From assembly GCA_963169105.1 (NCBI GenBank), contig OY720636.1, positions 82,138,123-82,202,122 of the forward strand: a stretch of 64,000 bases of DNA, given 5' to 3'. The notes beneath the pieces were generated by a model, which was given only the letters and a program-made list of their open reading frames with translations, was not told the origin of the DNA and searched no databases. Each line of letters begins with the position of its first letter. Position 1 is the first letter of the stretch. This document shows, in pieces, positions 11,401 to 23,143 of this stretch. The stretch is from Ceriagrion tenellum (taxonomy: Eukaryota; Arthropoda; Insecta; Odonata; Coenagrionidae). The translations under genes were made by a program, and so were the position numbers.

Positions 11401-14080
11401 AGGAAAAACTTAAATCTTTTATATAAATATACTACCCACCTCACTTCTTCCATGTACAATACCTCAATGCACAATTACTTCTATCTTCGCAGCATCCAAA
11501 TTTCTCATAGGGTGTCCATAATTGATACATATAAATGACTTTTGTCGGTTGAAAGGTAAAACTACTCTACGCATTTTTATTAGGATTATGACATACGTAT
11601 AATTATTACCTAAAACATGTCATTAGCTTGAGTTATGTTGTACAGCAAAAGGACGATTCCTTGTCCACACATCCTTAAAAAAACCCAAATCACTCTATTT
11701 TTGTATATAAACGCTGCCTTAAGCCTGGAGAACAAATACGCATTGAGTACGTTACTAATGGAAATACCATAGACACTAGAAAGCTTCTAAGCGGAGGGAA
11801 ATTTAGCTTATGCTTCGTTTAATTCAATACATTTGTGTTCGGAGTAGGGTCGCAAGTTTTGAAAGGATTAATATCGACACGACTACGTTCTTGGTGCATG
11901 TTCCACCACGAAAGAACAGTCAAGTCAACGCTGATAAACGGACATTTTAACAAACACGACGCACTACGTAACGTTTAATACTCAAATGAAATTTAAAACT
12001 TTACTGAATCCTTTTCATTTAAAACCAACGAAAATTGTTCGCGATTATTGCCCACGAAAATTCCATTCACAGGCAAAAAAAGAAAGAGCAATAAAATGTA
12101 CCCGCCTGTAATGAGTACACGACTCAAAGACCACGGAACGATATCATCAAATTTGTAGGGCAGGAGCTATATTTTTCGATAACAGGAAACGTAAATCTAA
12201 TCGAAGCAGAGAGCAATATTTCCTGTATGCCTTAGGGTAGTAAAATTATTCGCTCTGACCTCCGAAATAAATAAAGAGATAGTTCGTCGACAATGTCAAC
12301 ATCTTACGATGGAAAGTCGGCATGTTTATGAACCCGCAGAGACACAAGGATGAATTTCGGTGCCGGGGAAATGGTAATCACAGATACAATCATCGCCACA
12401 CGAAAACACGAAAAGTCCTTTTGCTATTTCCTTTCCAGTTTGCGGAGTGTAATTCATTTCAGGGGGAGGTCAAGTAAAAGCACCAACATTTTATTCAAAT
12501 CAGAACGGAATTAAAGCGTGCATCTGTGAAAGTCACATTTTGCATTCGGGAGGGATTCTAAGAGGAGGTTGAGTCAATGATAAGAAGGAACACGAAGGCC
12601 GGGTCAGAATGTTTCTTACCCGATGATATATACTTGCGTGATCAAATTATGAATGCTACGGCAACAATTCCTTTTCTCTGGAATTAAGGTTAATAAAAAA
12701 TGAAAAAAATATCATACAGGAAGGAGACGAGAAACCTTTTACTAAGGGCTTGACTTCCCGATTCATGGAACAAATGGAAAAAGAACAATGCAAGATCCTA
12801 AGTGCAAGTGTCATGAGCACGTATTACTTTTTTGCATCAGTGTTCCTGCCATGGAAATACTACCCAAATATGGAGTAATTCATGTGAATTAAAGCTATGG
12901 CCTTTAGGAGCTAAAATAAACGGAGCACATCATAAAACATATTCACTTTAACAAAATAAACAGCAATTGGGCGAATGAGAATGGAGTACGCAAGATCTAA
13001 TGGCTCGTAATGACAATGCTAATTAATGTTTTATTTGCGATCATATACAATCTCCCTTTACCACTGATTCCAGCGGATCACAGCTTGAGATTATGCTATT
13101 GAAATCATAAAGTAAACGTTACTGAAATTTTAAATAAATAATTTTAAAAAGTGCGTAGAACACGACAGCACTAAGTTCTCTTATAGATAGGCACTCCACC
13201 AAAAATGTATACAGCGAAAGTTAGAGTTTCTCTCGCTGAATCCTTTAAAGCGAATATAAAGGAAAACAGCCATTTTGTGTGAAATGGGTATGTTTCGCTT
13301 TGGACAGAAGACACATCTCGTCACGCTGGAGCAACTTTTGAAGCAGGGCAAATAATTATGAGAGAAGCTAATGAATGATGATCCCAGTGAAAGAAAGAGC
13401 CTGGATCACGGTGTTAATATAACAAATTCTCAAATATTCAGGTAATTGTATAGTAATATACGACCTTTTTCAGCCATTTTAATTCCAAGTACAGAACTCG
13501 CCATGTAAAAGTGTTAACCAAGTCCTGCTAAACGTAATGTCTAAATGGGGCTCATATTCCGAGAATTCCCCATGCAAGTGAAACTCGGCAAAATACCCCT
13601 GACAAAAATCTCACAGTCTAATTTTCCTGGGATATACATCTGACACTGATTCAACAAGCACATATCCCCACACAAACAACGACTAGGTTCCGGAAAATTT
13701 GTGGAATCGACAGTATCAGATCGTCTTCCGTCACATCGCACGCGAAGAAAAATCTCAAGTCGGAGAAGAGGCAGGAATTTGCGTGGTTCGGTGCAAAGCT
13801 ACCGCGGCGGTATGCGACACCACGTAAGAGTGCGGAGGTAGTGGGGGGACGTGGGGGGGGGGGAGAGGGCGAGACATCCTCGTACTCAACAAGTTTTCAT
13901 GTTATGTGGGCAACAGGTGTACTTGTGGCGGTCCGTTTGAGGAAACGCTCTATCCACGATGGATGGACAGGCGGTTAGAGGATCTGGAATGCATTCCCAC
14001 TTAAACCCGCCGGTGATGAGTCGAAACATCGAAATGAACGAAAAGGAAAAACGTTCGGGCGCCGAGTCGGTGCCTTGCGG
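11401..14080. other. Downstream/intronic side of the 14-kb exon; no exon recognised
   Basis: If the minus-strand gene at 14.1-14.4 kb is real, this is its first intron. The DNA is AT-rich to about 13.75 kb and turns CpG-rich from 13.75 kb with a G run at 13,844-13,870. I recognise no second exon: no open frame here has conserved residues that I know. Confidence 0.4.
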
Positions 14081-14087
14081 TACTCAC

Positions 14088-14413
14088 TCGTTAGGGCTGC
14101 CTGGGATTCCGTTCGAGCCTCCGTTCTCCTCGGGGAGCGGCGACACGCCGTTCTGCTGCGGCTGCTGCTCGTTTCTGAGAGCTGCGGCGGCTGCGGCCGC
14201 GGCCGTTGCTTTAGCCATTGCCGCGGCCGCCGCCAGCACGGCCGTCGTCTTGTTCACGTGGTGATGGTGATGGTTGTTGTTGTTGTGGCTTGTGTTGTTG
14301 TTATTGTTGTTGTTGTTGTGGAGCTTCCCCTTGGCCACGACGGCCATGACATCCGCACCGCTCTGTGGCGAGATCTTGCCCGCGAGGGCGTTCAAATTGT
14401 GTAGCATTTCCAT
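14088..14413 (-). CDS. First coding exon of an unrecognised Asn/His/Ala-repeat protein
   Basis: Minus-strand exon encoding 108 residues plus two bases. The start is the ATG at 14,413, in a strong context (GAGAAA before ATG, G after it); the longer open frame has no earlier ATG. Residues 1-30 (MEMLHNLNALAGKISPQSGA...) look like a conserved non-repetitive start. Then come Asn runs with a His5 block, an Ala-rich stretch (AVLAAAAAMAKATAAAAAAAA), a Gln patch and a Pro/Gly/Ser/Asn-rich end. The exon stops at a textbook splice donor, GTGAGTA, first base 14,087, leaving phase 2. Homopolymer runs of this kind are typical of insect transcription and RNA-binding regulators, but I do not recognise the family and assign no function. 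A CpG-rich region lies directly upstream. Confidence 0.65.
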
Positions 14414-14500
14414 TTTCTCGGAACTGAAATACCGGGATTTCCGGTACACCACTTGAGACGAACTCACAAAGAAGCAAGAAAATGGAGACAACTAACACCT
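14414..14500 (-). promoter_or_regulatory. 5' UTR or 3' splice-site region of the 14-kb gene
   Basis: Reading the minus strand towards the ATG, there are two acceptor-like AGs: one after TTTTCTTGCTTCTTTGTGAG (about 14,466) and one in TATTTCAG (about 14,424) ten bases before the start codon. Either would fit a noncoding first exon spliced to this one. Which is used, if any, cannot be decided from sequence alone. Confidence 0.3.
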
Positions 14501-17500
14501 GCGATGCAATATGTAATATTTGACGGGGCAGTATACAAAAAAACCAGCCACGTCCGACACACTCAAACCAATAAAAAATATCCTCGATTGGAAGATTATT
14601 TATTTGAAAATAATTTTCTCCTTTCTCCTCGACCGCGGCGGAGCGACTCCTGTGCGACGATATGCGTAAAAAAAAGAACAAAATATTTTCTCTCCGATAC
14701 AAAAATAAACGGCCGACGAACTTATTTTTTTTCCTTTTTGGATTCCTTCCGACTCGTCCGTGGGGTGGTGGGACACAACACTGCCTCGAGGGGGGTTTTT
14801 CTCTCCCTTCACTCCTCGCTGCAGCACGCAGTCGTCGTCGGACGCAGGGAAAAGAGAGCAAGCAGCCTTTTTATCCCGGGGCGCAATATCCTCCCTGCTC
14901 GGCCGAAGAACAACACTCTTTCTCACCGAGACTCTTCACGGACTCACGTGAAGAGGGACGATGATCACGTCCACCCCTCCACGACGTCCACTCCGGCGGA
15001 TAGCGCCCCCGCCCCCCGCCCCCACCACCTCCGCCCACCGCCCGCCTCCCGGCCTCCGCGGCGATAACGCACACCGCTGCCCCGCCTCCTCCTCCTCCGC
15101 CCCCACCACCACCGACACTTCCTCGGACACGTGGCCTCGGACGGGAGACCTCCTCCCGGCCACGGCGGAACCCGCTTCGACCACTGAGCGGGCCGTCGGA
15201 CGGTTTGCGGCGATCGCGGTGACTCCCTCACGAGGGCCACTCCATGCGACGCACGAGGGCGGCGAGTCGCCGCGATGAACGGCGAGTCGACGACGGGACC
15301 GGAGGATCAAGCGGGCCGCTGTGGGCTGCGTCGCTGGCGGCGGCACGCGGGGATGATCCGTTCGCCTCCTTCCACGCCCCCTCGGCGGCGTGGGACGCCT
15401 CGCGAGTCGGGAAGAACGCTGCGACGACGCGGGGTGACGATTCGACGACGGGGCGGGGACCGCTTGTAAGGCTCCCAGCGGTCGCATCCAAAGTGACTGC
15501 TGGAGCGTGGGAGCGGCGGAAAGCGGGGGGAGAGCGGGAGAGAAGGCGACGGCGGAGGTGGAAGAGCTGAGTAGAAGTAGTCGCGGTAGAAGAAGAAGTA
15601 GGGCTGATGGATGGCAAAGCCGATCCGATTTTAGAAGGCTGGCACGGAGGTGGGGCGGTCGAGACGGCTAGGGGAGGGGCGCTGGGCCGAGCGGTAGTCG
15701 GCGGTGGATGCCATCGCGGGGGCCGGGTGGAATCCGAAGCCGTCACTCTCGGGGCGCACAACAACTCTTTTTCGCTGCACTCGGACACGGTGGACTAGAA
15801 GGGGGGGGCGAAGGGGACGATGCGGTGGTGTGTGGCGGTGCGAACAAGGGGGGGCTTCTATTCTGGACACGGAGGGAGGAAGCGAGGGAGAGGTGCAGGC
15901 GACGTGCAGTGGACACGGACAGACATATACAAGAGGAAGGAAGGATAAGACGGGAGAGAGTGAGACAAGGGTTTAACGGACTGGGAGAAAAAGTCACCGG
16001 GTCACGAGGTCTCCGGACGTGTTGGGGCAAAAGTCAAGTGACACGACACACAAAGAGGTGACGGAGGGGGGGCGGGGATGTGGAGCGTCCTCGTAGGGAG
16101 AGAATTGATCTCGCACTACGTGGCTGCGGTTTCAAAAAGGTTCGGACGAGACGAGAGCACGCTTACAGTCACAAATGGGTTGGCTTTTGCGGTCTGGTTT
16201 CGGGGGTTTCCAACATTGAACGGGTTCAGCAAAGCGAGGGGGAAAGGTAGACGAGGAACAGTGTTTGCTGAGTGAGGGAAGACAAACAAGACGGGACAAA
16301 GGAAGGTAGGAAAGTGCGGGGAGCTTCCTGGGACTAGCGTGGATGTAAACGCCTGGGCGCGACACTTAACTGAGCGGGAAAGAAACCTGGGTCCCCCTCT
16401 TTTTCCTTACTCCCCCGCAGATATATTTTTTAACTATGGGGAGAGATCGGGATTGGGGTGGTCTCCGGCCCCTTACGACTGCGCGGACTTGTCGCACCCA
16501 ACTGCCGCAAGCGAGCGGACGGAGGGCCACTTCTCGCGGGGCAGGGAGACTCCGGAAAACGGGGGCCGGCGAACCGTGGGGGTTTCGGCCGCCCGGAATC
16601 GGCGGACTACCGCAGGGGGGGGATCGAGTGGGGCCTTCCCGGCTGGGGCCACCCGACTGAACGAACACAACACGTGGACCGGGGTGGTACCCCGGTCAGA
16701 GCCCGCTTAACTCCGCGGCACAAGGCCTCGGTCGAACACCGCGGCACTGCTGCGGCGAGCGTCGAAAAAACACGCCCCCTTCGGGAGCCCAAAAGACTTT
16801 CTTTTTCAGGCGAAGCACTTCCGATTCGACTGGAGATGGACTTTTCAAACGCGCTCCACACTTGACAACTCTACACACAACACCGTTGCTTTGACACACC
16901 GTTATCACTCGCGAGGTAAACAACACGACGGGGTCGGCAAGTTGGTCGTTCTCTCTCCGAGGGGGATGGGAGGAATGAGAGGCGCGTGAGGAGGGGAGGA
17001 TTGAGGTTCGTATAGGAGCGGGAGGAATAGGTGGGGTGGTTTATTTATAGGCCCACAACTCTTTCTCTAGGGGGCAGGCGTTCCTCCTAGAGACGGCAAG
17101 GTTGTTGGACCAAGTGGTCCCCAAAGAGATGTACTTCCGGGGTTGACTGATGGGTTGTTCGTCCGCACGGAACGGCGGAAATAATTAATATGCGAGAAAA
17201 ATATTTTCGCGGCGCACACTGGGAAAACACGGGACCCGATGCGATCGGGTTCGAGCGGCGCACGAGCAGCGAGCAGACTTCTTCGTTCGCTGCTTGGCTC
17301 TTGGCCTGCCCGCCTTGCTTTGACCGACGCTGGGAGCGCGGAGGGAACCTTTCCCCCCTCCCTGCCCCCGTGCCCCTTCCCCTCCGGCACCCCTCGCCCC
17401 CGCCTCCCCGCCTCCCCTCCCTTCCCCACCCACGACTGCGTCTGCGCCGCCAGCGACACTCCACCGCACGCCCTCCCGCTCCCGACCTCCCGACTCCTGC

Positions 17501-17720
17501 GCCGCAGAAGACCGAAGGGGCTCCTGGCGTGAAGAGGTCAAACGCGGCCGGGGCGCTCTGCCCCCGCATTTCCGCGACGGCGGAACAGTTTCGGCCCGGC
17601 CTCAATCGTCTCGAGTTGAGGAGGGGTGAACTTGAGTCGTTCCTCACACCCTTTGGACCTCCTCCGCTGTAGACAGACATCAACCTCCCGACCGCTATAA
17701 GCGAAATAAAAAAGAAAAAT
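14500..17720. promoter_or_regulatory. CpG island upstream of the 14-kb exon
   Basis: About 3.2 kb of very CpG-dense, GC-rich DNA (peaks at 14.95-15.85, 16.45-16.85 and 17.2-17.7 kb) in an otherwise AT-rich window. Open frames of 60-235 residues occur on both strands at once with Arg/Pro/Ser/Gly/Ala composition, which is expected when stop codons are rare and does not indicate proteins. Its position 5' of the minus-strand exon suggests promoter plus long 5' untranslated sequence. Confidence 0.5.
17042..17049 (-). promoter_or_regulatory. TATA box candidate for the 14-kb gene
   Basis: Minus strand reads GGGCCTATAAATAAACC, a textbook TATAAATA. Transcription would start around 17,010-17,020, about 2.6 kb upstream of the start codon at 14,413. 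That would need a long 5' UTR or a 5' intron ending at the acceptors near 14,424-14,466. No other TATA match as good was noticed in the island. Confidence 0.3.
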
Positions 17721-18124
17721 GACCCGGAGCGGAGGACACCAACCGAACACATTTCGGGAAGAGATTGTGTCTGTTCTTTTAGGTCATGGTACAAGGTCCC
17801 GGCGGAGCGACGACATAATTATCTGAATGAGTGAGATTCTCTCTCGCTCTTTCTCCGCGAGGAGCGAGGCTGGTAGATAATAATTCAATGTGTCGGTCGC
17901 GGAGTTCGTAAAAGTGCGTGTTTCCGGCTAAAGGAACAGGCGCAGAGAGAAAGATATTGCTCCAGTTATAATATCCGAGTTCAGCCAAGTGACATGAGTC
18001 TCTCGTGGGGCCATGAATTTGGTAGTGGGCTCCTCGTTACTTTCCTAATTCTGGGTCACGACTTATCGGGAACCATCTCCGTACACTCGAAAATTTCCGA
18101 AAGAAATTGTTCGCTGAAGAAGCA
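17720..18124. other. Transition from CpG island to AT-rich DNA
   Basis: GC content falls off; contains pyrimidine-rich CTCTCTCGCTCTTTCTC near 17,840. No gene seen. Confidence 0.4.
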
Positions 18125-18880
18125 CCTCAAATGGGTCAAATAGTTATAAGCGAGGATATTGAATTTTTTTGGGTTGCCAACCGGGTCAAACTCTTCATTT
18201 CACCAGACACTTCGATGCCCTGCAAATGATGAGCGACTCGTACATCCTAACGTCGGCATAGACGGAGAGTTTGACCCGTTGGGAAAACCGGACAAACTTC
18301 AATATTTTTATGCGCTGGGAAAGTCTTATATCTTCCAATAATTAGCGAGTTATTGATTACTATAAACGGCAGTGATTACTGCCATAATTAGTGACTTACC
18401 TCATTTAGTGACTAATTTTACCTCAAATTTACGCGTACTGGAAAGCGAGAGTAACATACCTGCTAGATAGGGATGGTAATAGGATCGAGGTCAGAGGGTT
18501 TGAAATGAGTGAACTAATAGTAGTAAGCGATGATATTGAAGTTTGTTCGGTAGTTCCACTTGGTCAAACTCTCCATCTCTGCCAACATTTCGATCCCCTG
18601 ATGATGAGGGACGACTCGTACATCGAAACGTCGGCAAAGATGGAGAGTATGACCCGGTGGGAAACCCGAACAAACTTCAATATTACCAAACGCGGGGAAA
18701 GCCTTAGATCTTGTATAATTAGCGACTTATTGATTACTGTGGACGGCTGTGAGTACTGCCGCAACTAGTGGCTTACCTCAATTAGTGACTAACCCTACGT
18801 CAAATTTGCGCGTTCTGGAAAACGAGAGTAACATACCTGCTAGATAGGGATGGTAATAGGATCGGGTACATAGGATTTAT
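18125..18880 (+). repeat. Tandem pair of ~377-bp units, each containing a foldback
   Basis: Two direct copies: GCGAKGATATTGAA starts at 18,150 and 18,528, and GCTAGATAGGGATGGTAATAG recurs with an offset of 377. Inside each copy is an inverted repeat: arms about 18,155-18,205/18,262-18,315 in unit 1 and 18,533-18,582/18,634-18,686 in unit 2 (AACTCTCCATCTCTGCC opposite GGCAAAGATGGAGAGT, and GAAGTTTGTTCGG opposite its complement). The inner repeat of unit 2 carries CCTGATGATGAGGG...CATCGAAACGTCGGC. Unit 1 is more diverged there. No coding capacity. Confidence 0.8.
18597..18632 (+). ncRNA. Hammerhead-like motif, 18.6-kb unit
   Basis: CCTGATGAT, hairpin material (GAG...CTC inner, or GATG...CATC outer), then CATCGAAACGTC and GGC. 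Stem III would be the loop-less palindrome ACGT; stem I could be CC/GG. The degenerate sister in unit 1 (18,218-18,254) has CTAACGTC in place of GAAACGTC. Stem II pairing is less clean than in the 27-, 49- and 62-kb copies. Confidence 0.35.
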
Positions 18881-21800
18881 AATGAGTAGGATTAAATGAG
18901 GTATCCCATTTCACCCGATCGAAGCGAATGCAAAAATAATGTGGGAAATGTGCGGCGGGCAGGGCGAAAAAAGTTTTACCATTCAATGCCAGAAATACCG
19001 CGTGCGTCACCCGTACTTGATGAAATTCAACTCGCAATCATCTCAATGCCGTTCCATTCTCCGCTTTATCTCGTATTACGCCATGCCCTTTTTTATTACG
19101 GCAAATAAATAACGCAACCAATGAAATCCCAAAACTCCACATTAGCATGAATTGAAAAAAATTACATGGAATTCCTACTGGTATTCATGAGATGGAAAAA
19201 ACAAAAATTACATCTCTCTCGAATAGAATTAAAATAAATACCGAATATTTCAATGCTTGTACGTATTATCGATACATAATTTTTCACCATTCATTCATTC
19301 TATATGTTTCTGCAACTGTCTATTGATTTTAATTTTTACTTCTGAAGTGCTGACTTTGATTTTGCGGTCGCGGTAATTATCTATAGAAACTTTTTGCCTC
19401 TCTGTTACACACAGTATGCAAAAACGCTCTATTAATTAAAGCCATAACACGGCGAGTCAATGCCCATCCGAATTTAATCCACAAATTGAGATTGGCATAT
19501 TCTAAATCCAATTTTACTGCGAGGCGAAATTTGCCATAGTTTACTAATCACTAGTAGGTTCATTATTCTGCGGTAAATTCAAATGTGCACCCAGACGTAC
19601 CTAAAGAGAAATAATTCTATACCTAATTTATTATATATCTGAAAATCAAGTTTATTAACGCTTTGCTAAATTATATTACCGCGATATTGGGTCTAAAATA
19701 AAGATGTACGTTTAAGAGAGTTACCTGATGAGTGCAACATACAAGGCGTAGGAAAATATATATTGTGTGATTTTGAGAAGAATTTCCACCATTGTATATG
19801 CTGTAAGTAATTATTTCAATTTTGCCAACACTTCAACGTTCTTTCACTGACGAGTTGAAACTGCATTTATTAATTTAACATAATACATCGCAAGGATGCA
19901 GAACTATTTTTGCGGTTCAAGGTATTTCTACCCCTTCGCGTGAATTGAATTCATAAAGCATCTCGTAATTTGAGGGTCCAAGGATGCTTTCACGAAATAA
20001 AGAAGAAAATTTTTTGAGTAAGTTTTCCAGGGGTCCCAGAGCTTTCGGAACTAAGGGGTTATGGTACATAAGATTACATCAAGGAAAATCATCCTTATCT
20101 ACAATGACCATAATTTTTCTTGTTATAAATGAAAATTTTAATGTTCCATTTAAAATATCCAGGAGGCTTAAATTATTTGGATATACATCGTAGCAGTTTG
20201 CTGAAATATGGTTATAGCTTCTTCAAACGGTCACTCCAACTACGCCATTGCAGATACACAATCAGCCTTGTACACACTACATTAGCGAGAAATACTCCAA
20301 TAAAATTATCAAAACATTACATGGATTTATTATACGCGGTCGTCTTAATACAAGTTGTTTTGGAGCAACGGCGCCAGGGAAAGGTTAGGGACCAAACCAT
20401 TTCGTTCGTCATTTGGCGAGGTGAATGAGAATCAACCGTTGAGGTGTACGGACTTGCTAGGGAACTTGCTATTCTCACCAATGCTAGAAGCTGAAGACAG
20501 TCCGCCATCTTCGTTGACTCTCATTTTCCTAAAGTCTCTTTGGGGTAACGCACTAATTTTGCGATTTGACTATGTCTTCCATTGATAAATTACTATAAAT
20601 CAGCATGTACTTACTTCTTTAATGTGCACTATCCTTACATATATTGCTAGTTTAATTAAATAAATAATCATCCTCATTCTCAATGAAAACTTGTAATATT
20701 GAGTTGAATTCATAGAACTCAGTAACCAATGCAATCTTCAACAGTTAATTGCCTTAAATGTCAAATAGATGGCTGATATTCTTCTGCTTTTCATCCGCTA
20801 ATTCATCCATTCCGTCGTGCAATACACGAATGTACATTATGCATTGTTGACTCATCGCCAAAAACTGTTGTCTAGAATTCCGTAAACAAACAACTTTTTG
20901 GATTGTGGCGCCGCCTAGTGATGAAAGACGGCAGTGCAAATGTAAATACAGTCGATAGATTGTAAATAAACACGTATTACAGGTTTTACTTACCAGTAAT
21001 TATAATGCAGAGGATAAAAATGTGGTACCATACGCGGGATGTAATTACACACTTTCTCATGTAAACAACTATTAACAACGGCCATTTACGATTCAAGTGA
21101 AAAGACTTTTTTCTAAGTAGCACCAAGGACTGGGTGAACTAAATGTGGAGATTTAGGCGACACGTAGCCAAGGCAACAATTACAAACGTTAAAATCCATT
21201 ATGTGTATATGCATGGTGCAATATATAGGAACGTGAGGAGAGAGCAGGGTGAAACAATATGGTTATTATTTCGGTTGTCAGGCTACAGTTTGATGACGAA
21301 GTGGCCTCTCCATATACCTCAATGGAATAAACCGATGATGTGACATTAAAAAAACTTCAAATTAAATGGTCACATGTAGTCAGGATAGTGCCCTCTTACA
21401 TAAGCAAAAATAACGAGTTCATACTCTCGAAGCATGGAGTCGTGTACCACACGGATGAGTTCCTCGCCGCCGTTTTCAGGTGATCATTAGGAGAAGAGAC
21501 TGACGTTTACACGGCATGAATCACGGAATTAACTCCCAAAACCTCCTCCGCGGACCGAGGAAACTGAAGAAAGAAGAAATTTAGTAGACCGCGCGGCGGG
21601 AGGAGAGTGAACTGGCATCACGTGCGCGCCACTTATGAAACACTCCGCCGCACCGCCCGGCCGAGCTCCTTATCCACGCATCAGAATTCCGACCGCTGGC
21701 CGTGCTCCGCTCTCCATCTAGGCAAGTGAAATGGGCGTGGGCCAAGGCGGGAGACTTATCTCTACGAGCAGAGAGGTAGTTTGTGTGGGAGATCACTCCC

Positions 21801-21934
21801 ACCCCCATCTCCTTGACTTATCCCCGTTTTCACTACCATCTACCTACCACTAAGAAACACCACAACTACCTCGAAGGAGTGCGGCAAATTTTCAGCACAG
21901 CATGGTCTAATTTAGATGTTGCTACACAATAGAC
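18881..21934. other. AT-rich DNA, no supported gene
   Basis: Low-complexity frames only. A short GC-rich patch lies at about 21,540-21,720. No terminal inverted repeats or domain-bearing frames were noticed. Confidence 0.4.
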
Positions 21935-22010
21935 AGATATCAAGTGGAGAATGGCCCAAGCTAAGAAAGCGTTAATAGGAAAAAGACAACTACTTAATTC
22001 TAACAATTCT
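21935..22010 (+). mobile_element. LINE family C, short internal fragment
   Basis: Contains GATATCAAGTGGAGAATGGC and CAAGCTAAGAAAGCG, near-identical to GATATCAAGCGGAGAATAAC and CAAGCTAAGAAGGCG at 22,127-22,163 within the larger fragment that follows. It encodes part of the RT block DIK.R...AKKA. It breaks off after GGAAAAAGACAACTACT. Confidence 0.6.
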
Positions 22011-22084
22011 AAACTTATTTACATTTAAGGCGTAATTATTTTTAATGATTATTTTTATTTCGGCGAGTTAGAGCATAGACTTAT

Positions 22085-22658
22085 CTCGGAAGTAACATCA
22101 CGTGGGACGGAAGAAGTACAACGGATATCAAGCGGAGAATAACCCAAGCTAAGAAGGCGTTCATAGGCCAATGAAAACTTTTGTGCTCAAAGAAGATAGG
22201 ACTACAAACCAGGAAACAGTATGTGAAAACATTCGTGTGGAACGTAGAACTCTACGGATAGGAAGCATGAACCACTGGAAAAGCTGACCAGAAAAGACTA
22301 TAAACCTCCAAAACCTGGTGCTGGAGGAGGATGATGAAGATAAAATGGGCGGACAAAATTAGAAATGATGAAGTGTACAGAAGAGTAGAATAGGAAAGGA
22401 CCATATGGAACACCATAGAAAAAAGAAGAACAAGATTGATTGTACACACCCTGAGAAACAATGAATTTCTGAAGGACAAAATTGAAGGCAAAATAGAGGG
22501 AAAATTCCCCAGCGAAAGATCCAGGAATAACTTCATGGACCAAATAAAGAGAGAATTTGTGAGGAAGAGATATCAGGAGGTAAAGGGCCTAGAATTAGAT
22601 AGGGAAAGGTGGAGGGCTGCAGTCAACCAATCCTAGGATTGAACAACCGATGAATGAA
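22085..22658 (+). mobile_element. LINE family C, RT C-terminus and tail
   Basis: Across frames it reads GSNITWDGR.TTDIKRRI.QAKKAF, then KKIGLQTRKQYVKTFVWNVELYG, WCWRRMMKIKWADKIRNDEVYRRV, and an open C-terminus at 22,436-22,636 ending KGLELDRERWRAAVNQS. This is the usual C-terminal end of an arthropod LINE related to the RTE-like copy at 3.4 kb. At least three stops interrupt it. The 3' tail is made of GATGAATGAATAGAAT-type repeats. A second copy of the same end lies at 40,958-41,150. Confidence 0.8.
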
Positions 22659-23139
22659 TAGAATATAGTATTTTTTTTACAAAAAAGCATGATTTCAGTA
22701 GAATCTCTCGCATTTTTTTTCAGGTTGTGACTTTTCCGCTTAACTCAGGATCAGATTTACCATTAGGTGACACTGAGGGCGGGTTTACACTTGGAATTAA
22801 CTTCCATGATAGTAGTCTCGCAACTTCCTTACAATCGACACTTCGATGTCTAAGCACGGACTTACATGGCAGTAGGGTGTAATCTTGGCGCAAACGGAGG
22901 TTTAAAATGTAAACAACGAATGACTTAGTCTAGAAAGAGGACTCATTGTTACTTATGTAAATATTAAATTCTACTTGAAAATATATTTAATGCTAAAGTC
23001 CCCATAAGGTAAGCTTTATAACTTATCTTTTATTAGATACTGTTTCAATGTTGACTGTTACTACTACTATTTCATACTGTTTCACAATTGACACACTTTC
23101 TCGACGTAATAATGCATAATTATTGTAATTCATCCAAAT
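22659..23139. other. Unannotated spacer
   Basis: A GGGCGGGTTTACACTTGGAA patch near 22,778 may belong to an unidentified element, but I could not find its ends. Nothing else seen. Confidence 0.35.
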
Positions 23140-23143
23140 TTAA

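Noticed and set aside
16381..16398. GAAACCTGGGTC in the CpG island as another ribozyme-like motif
   Set aside because: No CTGATGA-like box or pairing hairpin upstream and no repeat context; likely chance.
14453..17794. Many 60-235-residue open frames on both strands of the CpG island
   Set aside because: They overlap on opposite strands, are Arg/Pro/Ser/Gly/Ala-rich and lack conserved motifs; long frames are expected where GC content makes stop codons rare.
18125..18880. CRISPR-like array
   Set aside because: Only two units of 377 bp with internal palindromes, in a eukaryotic genome; not a repeat-spacer array.
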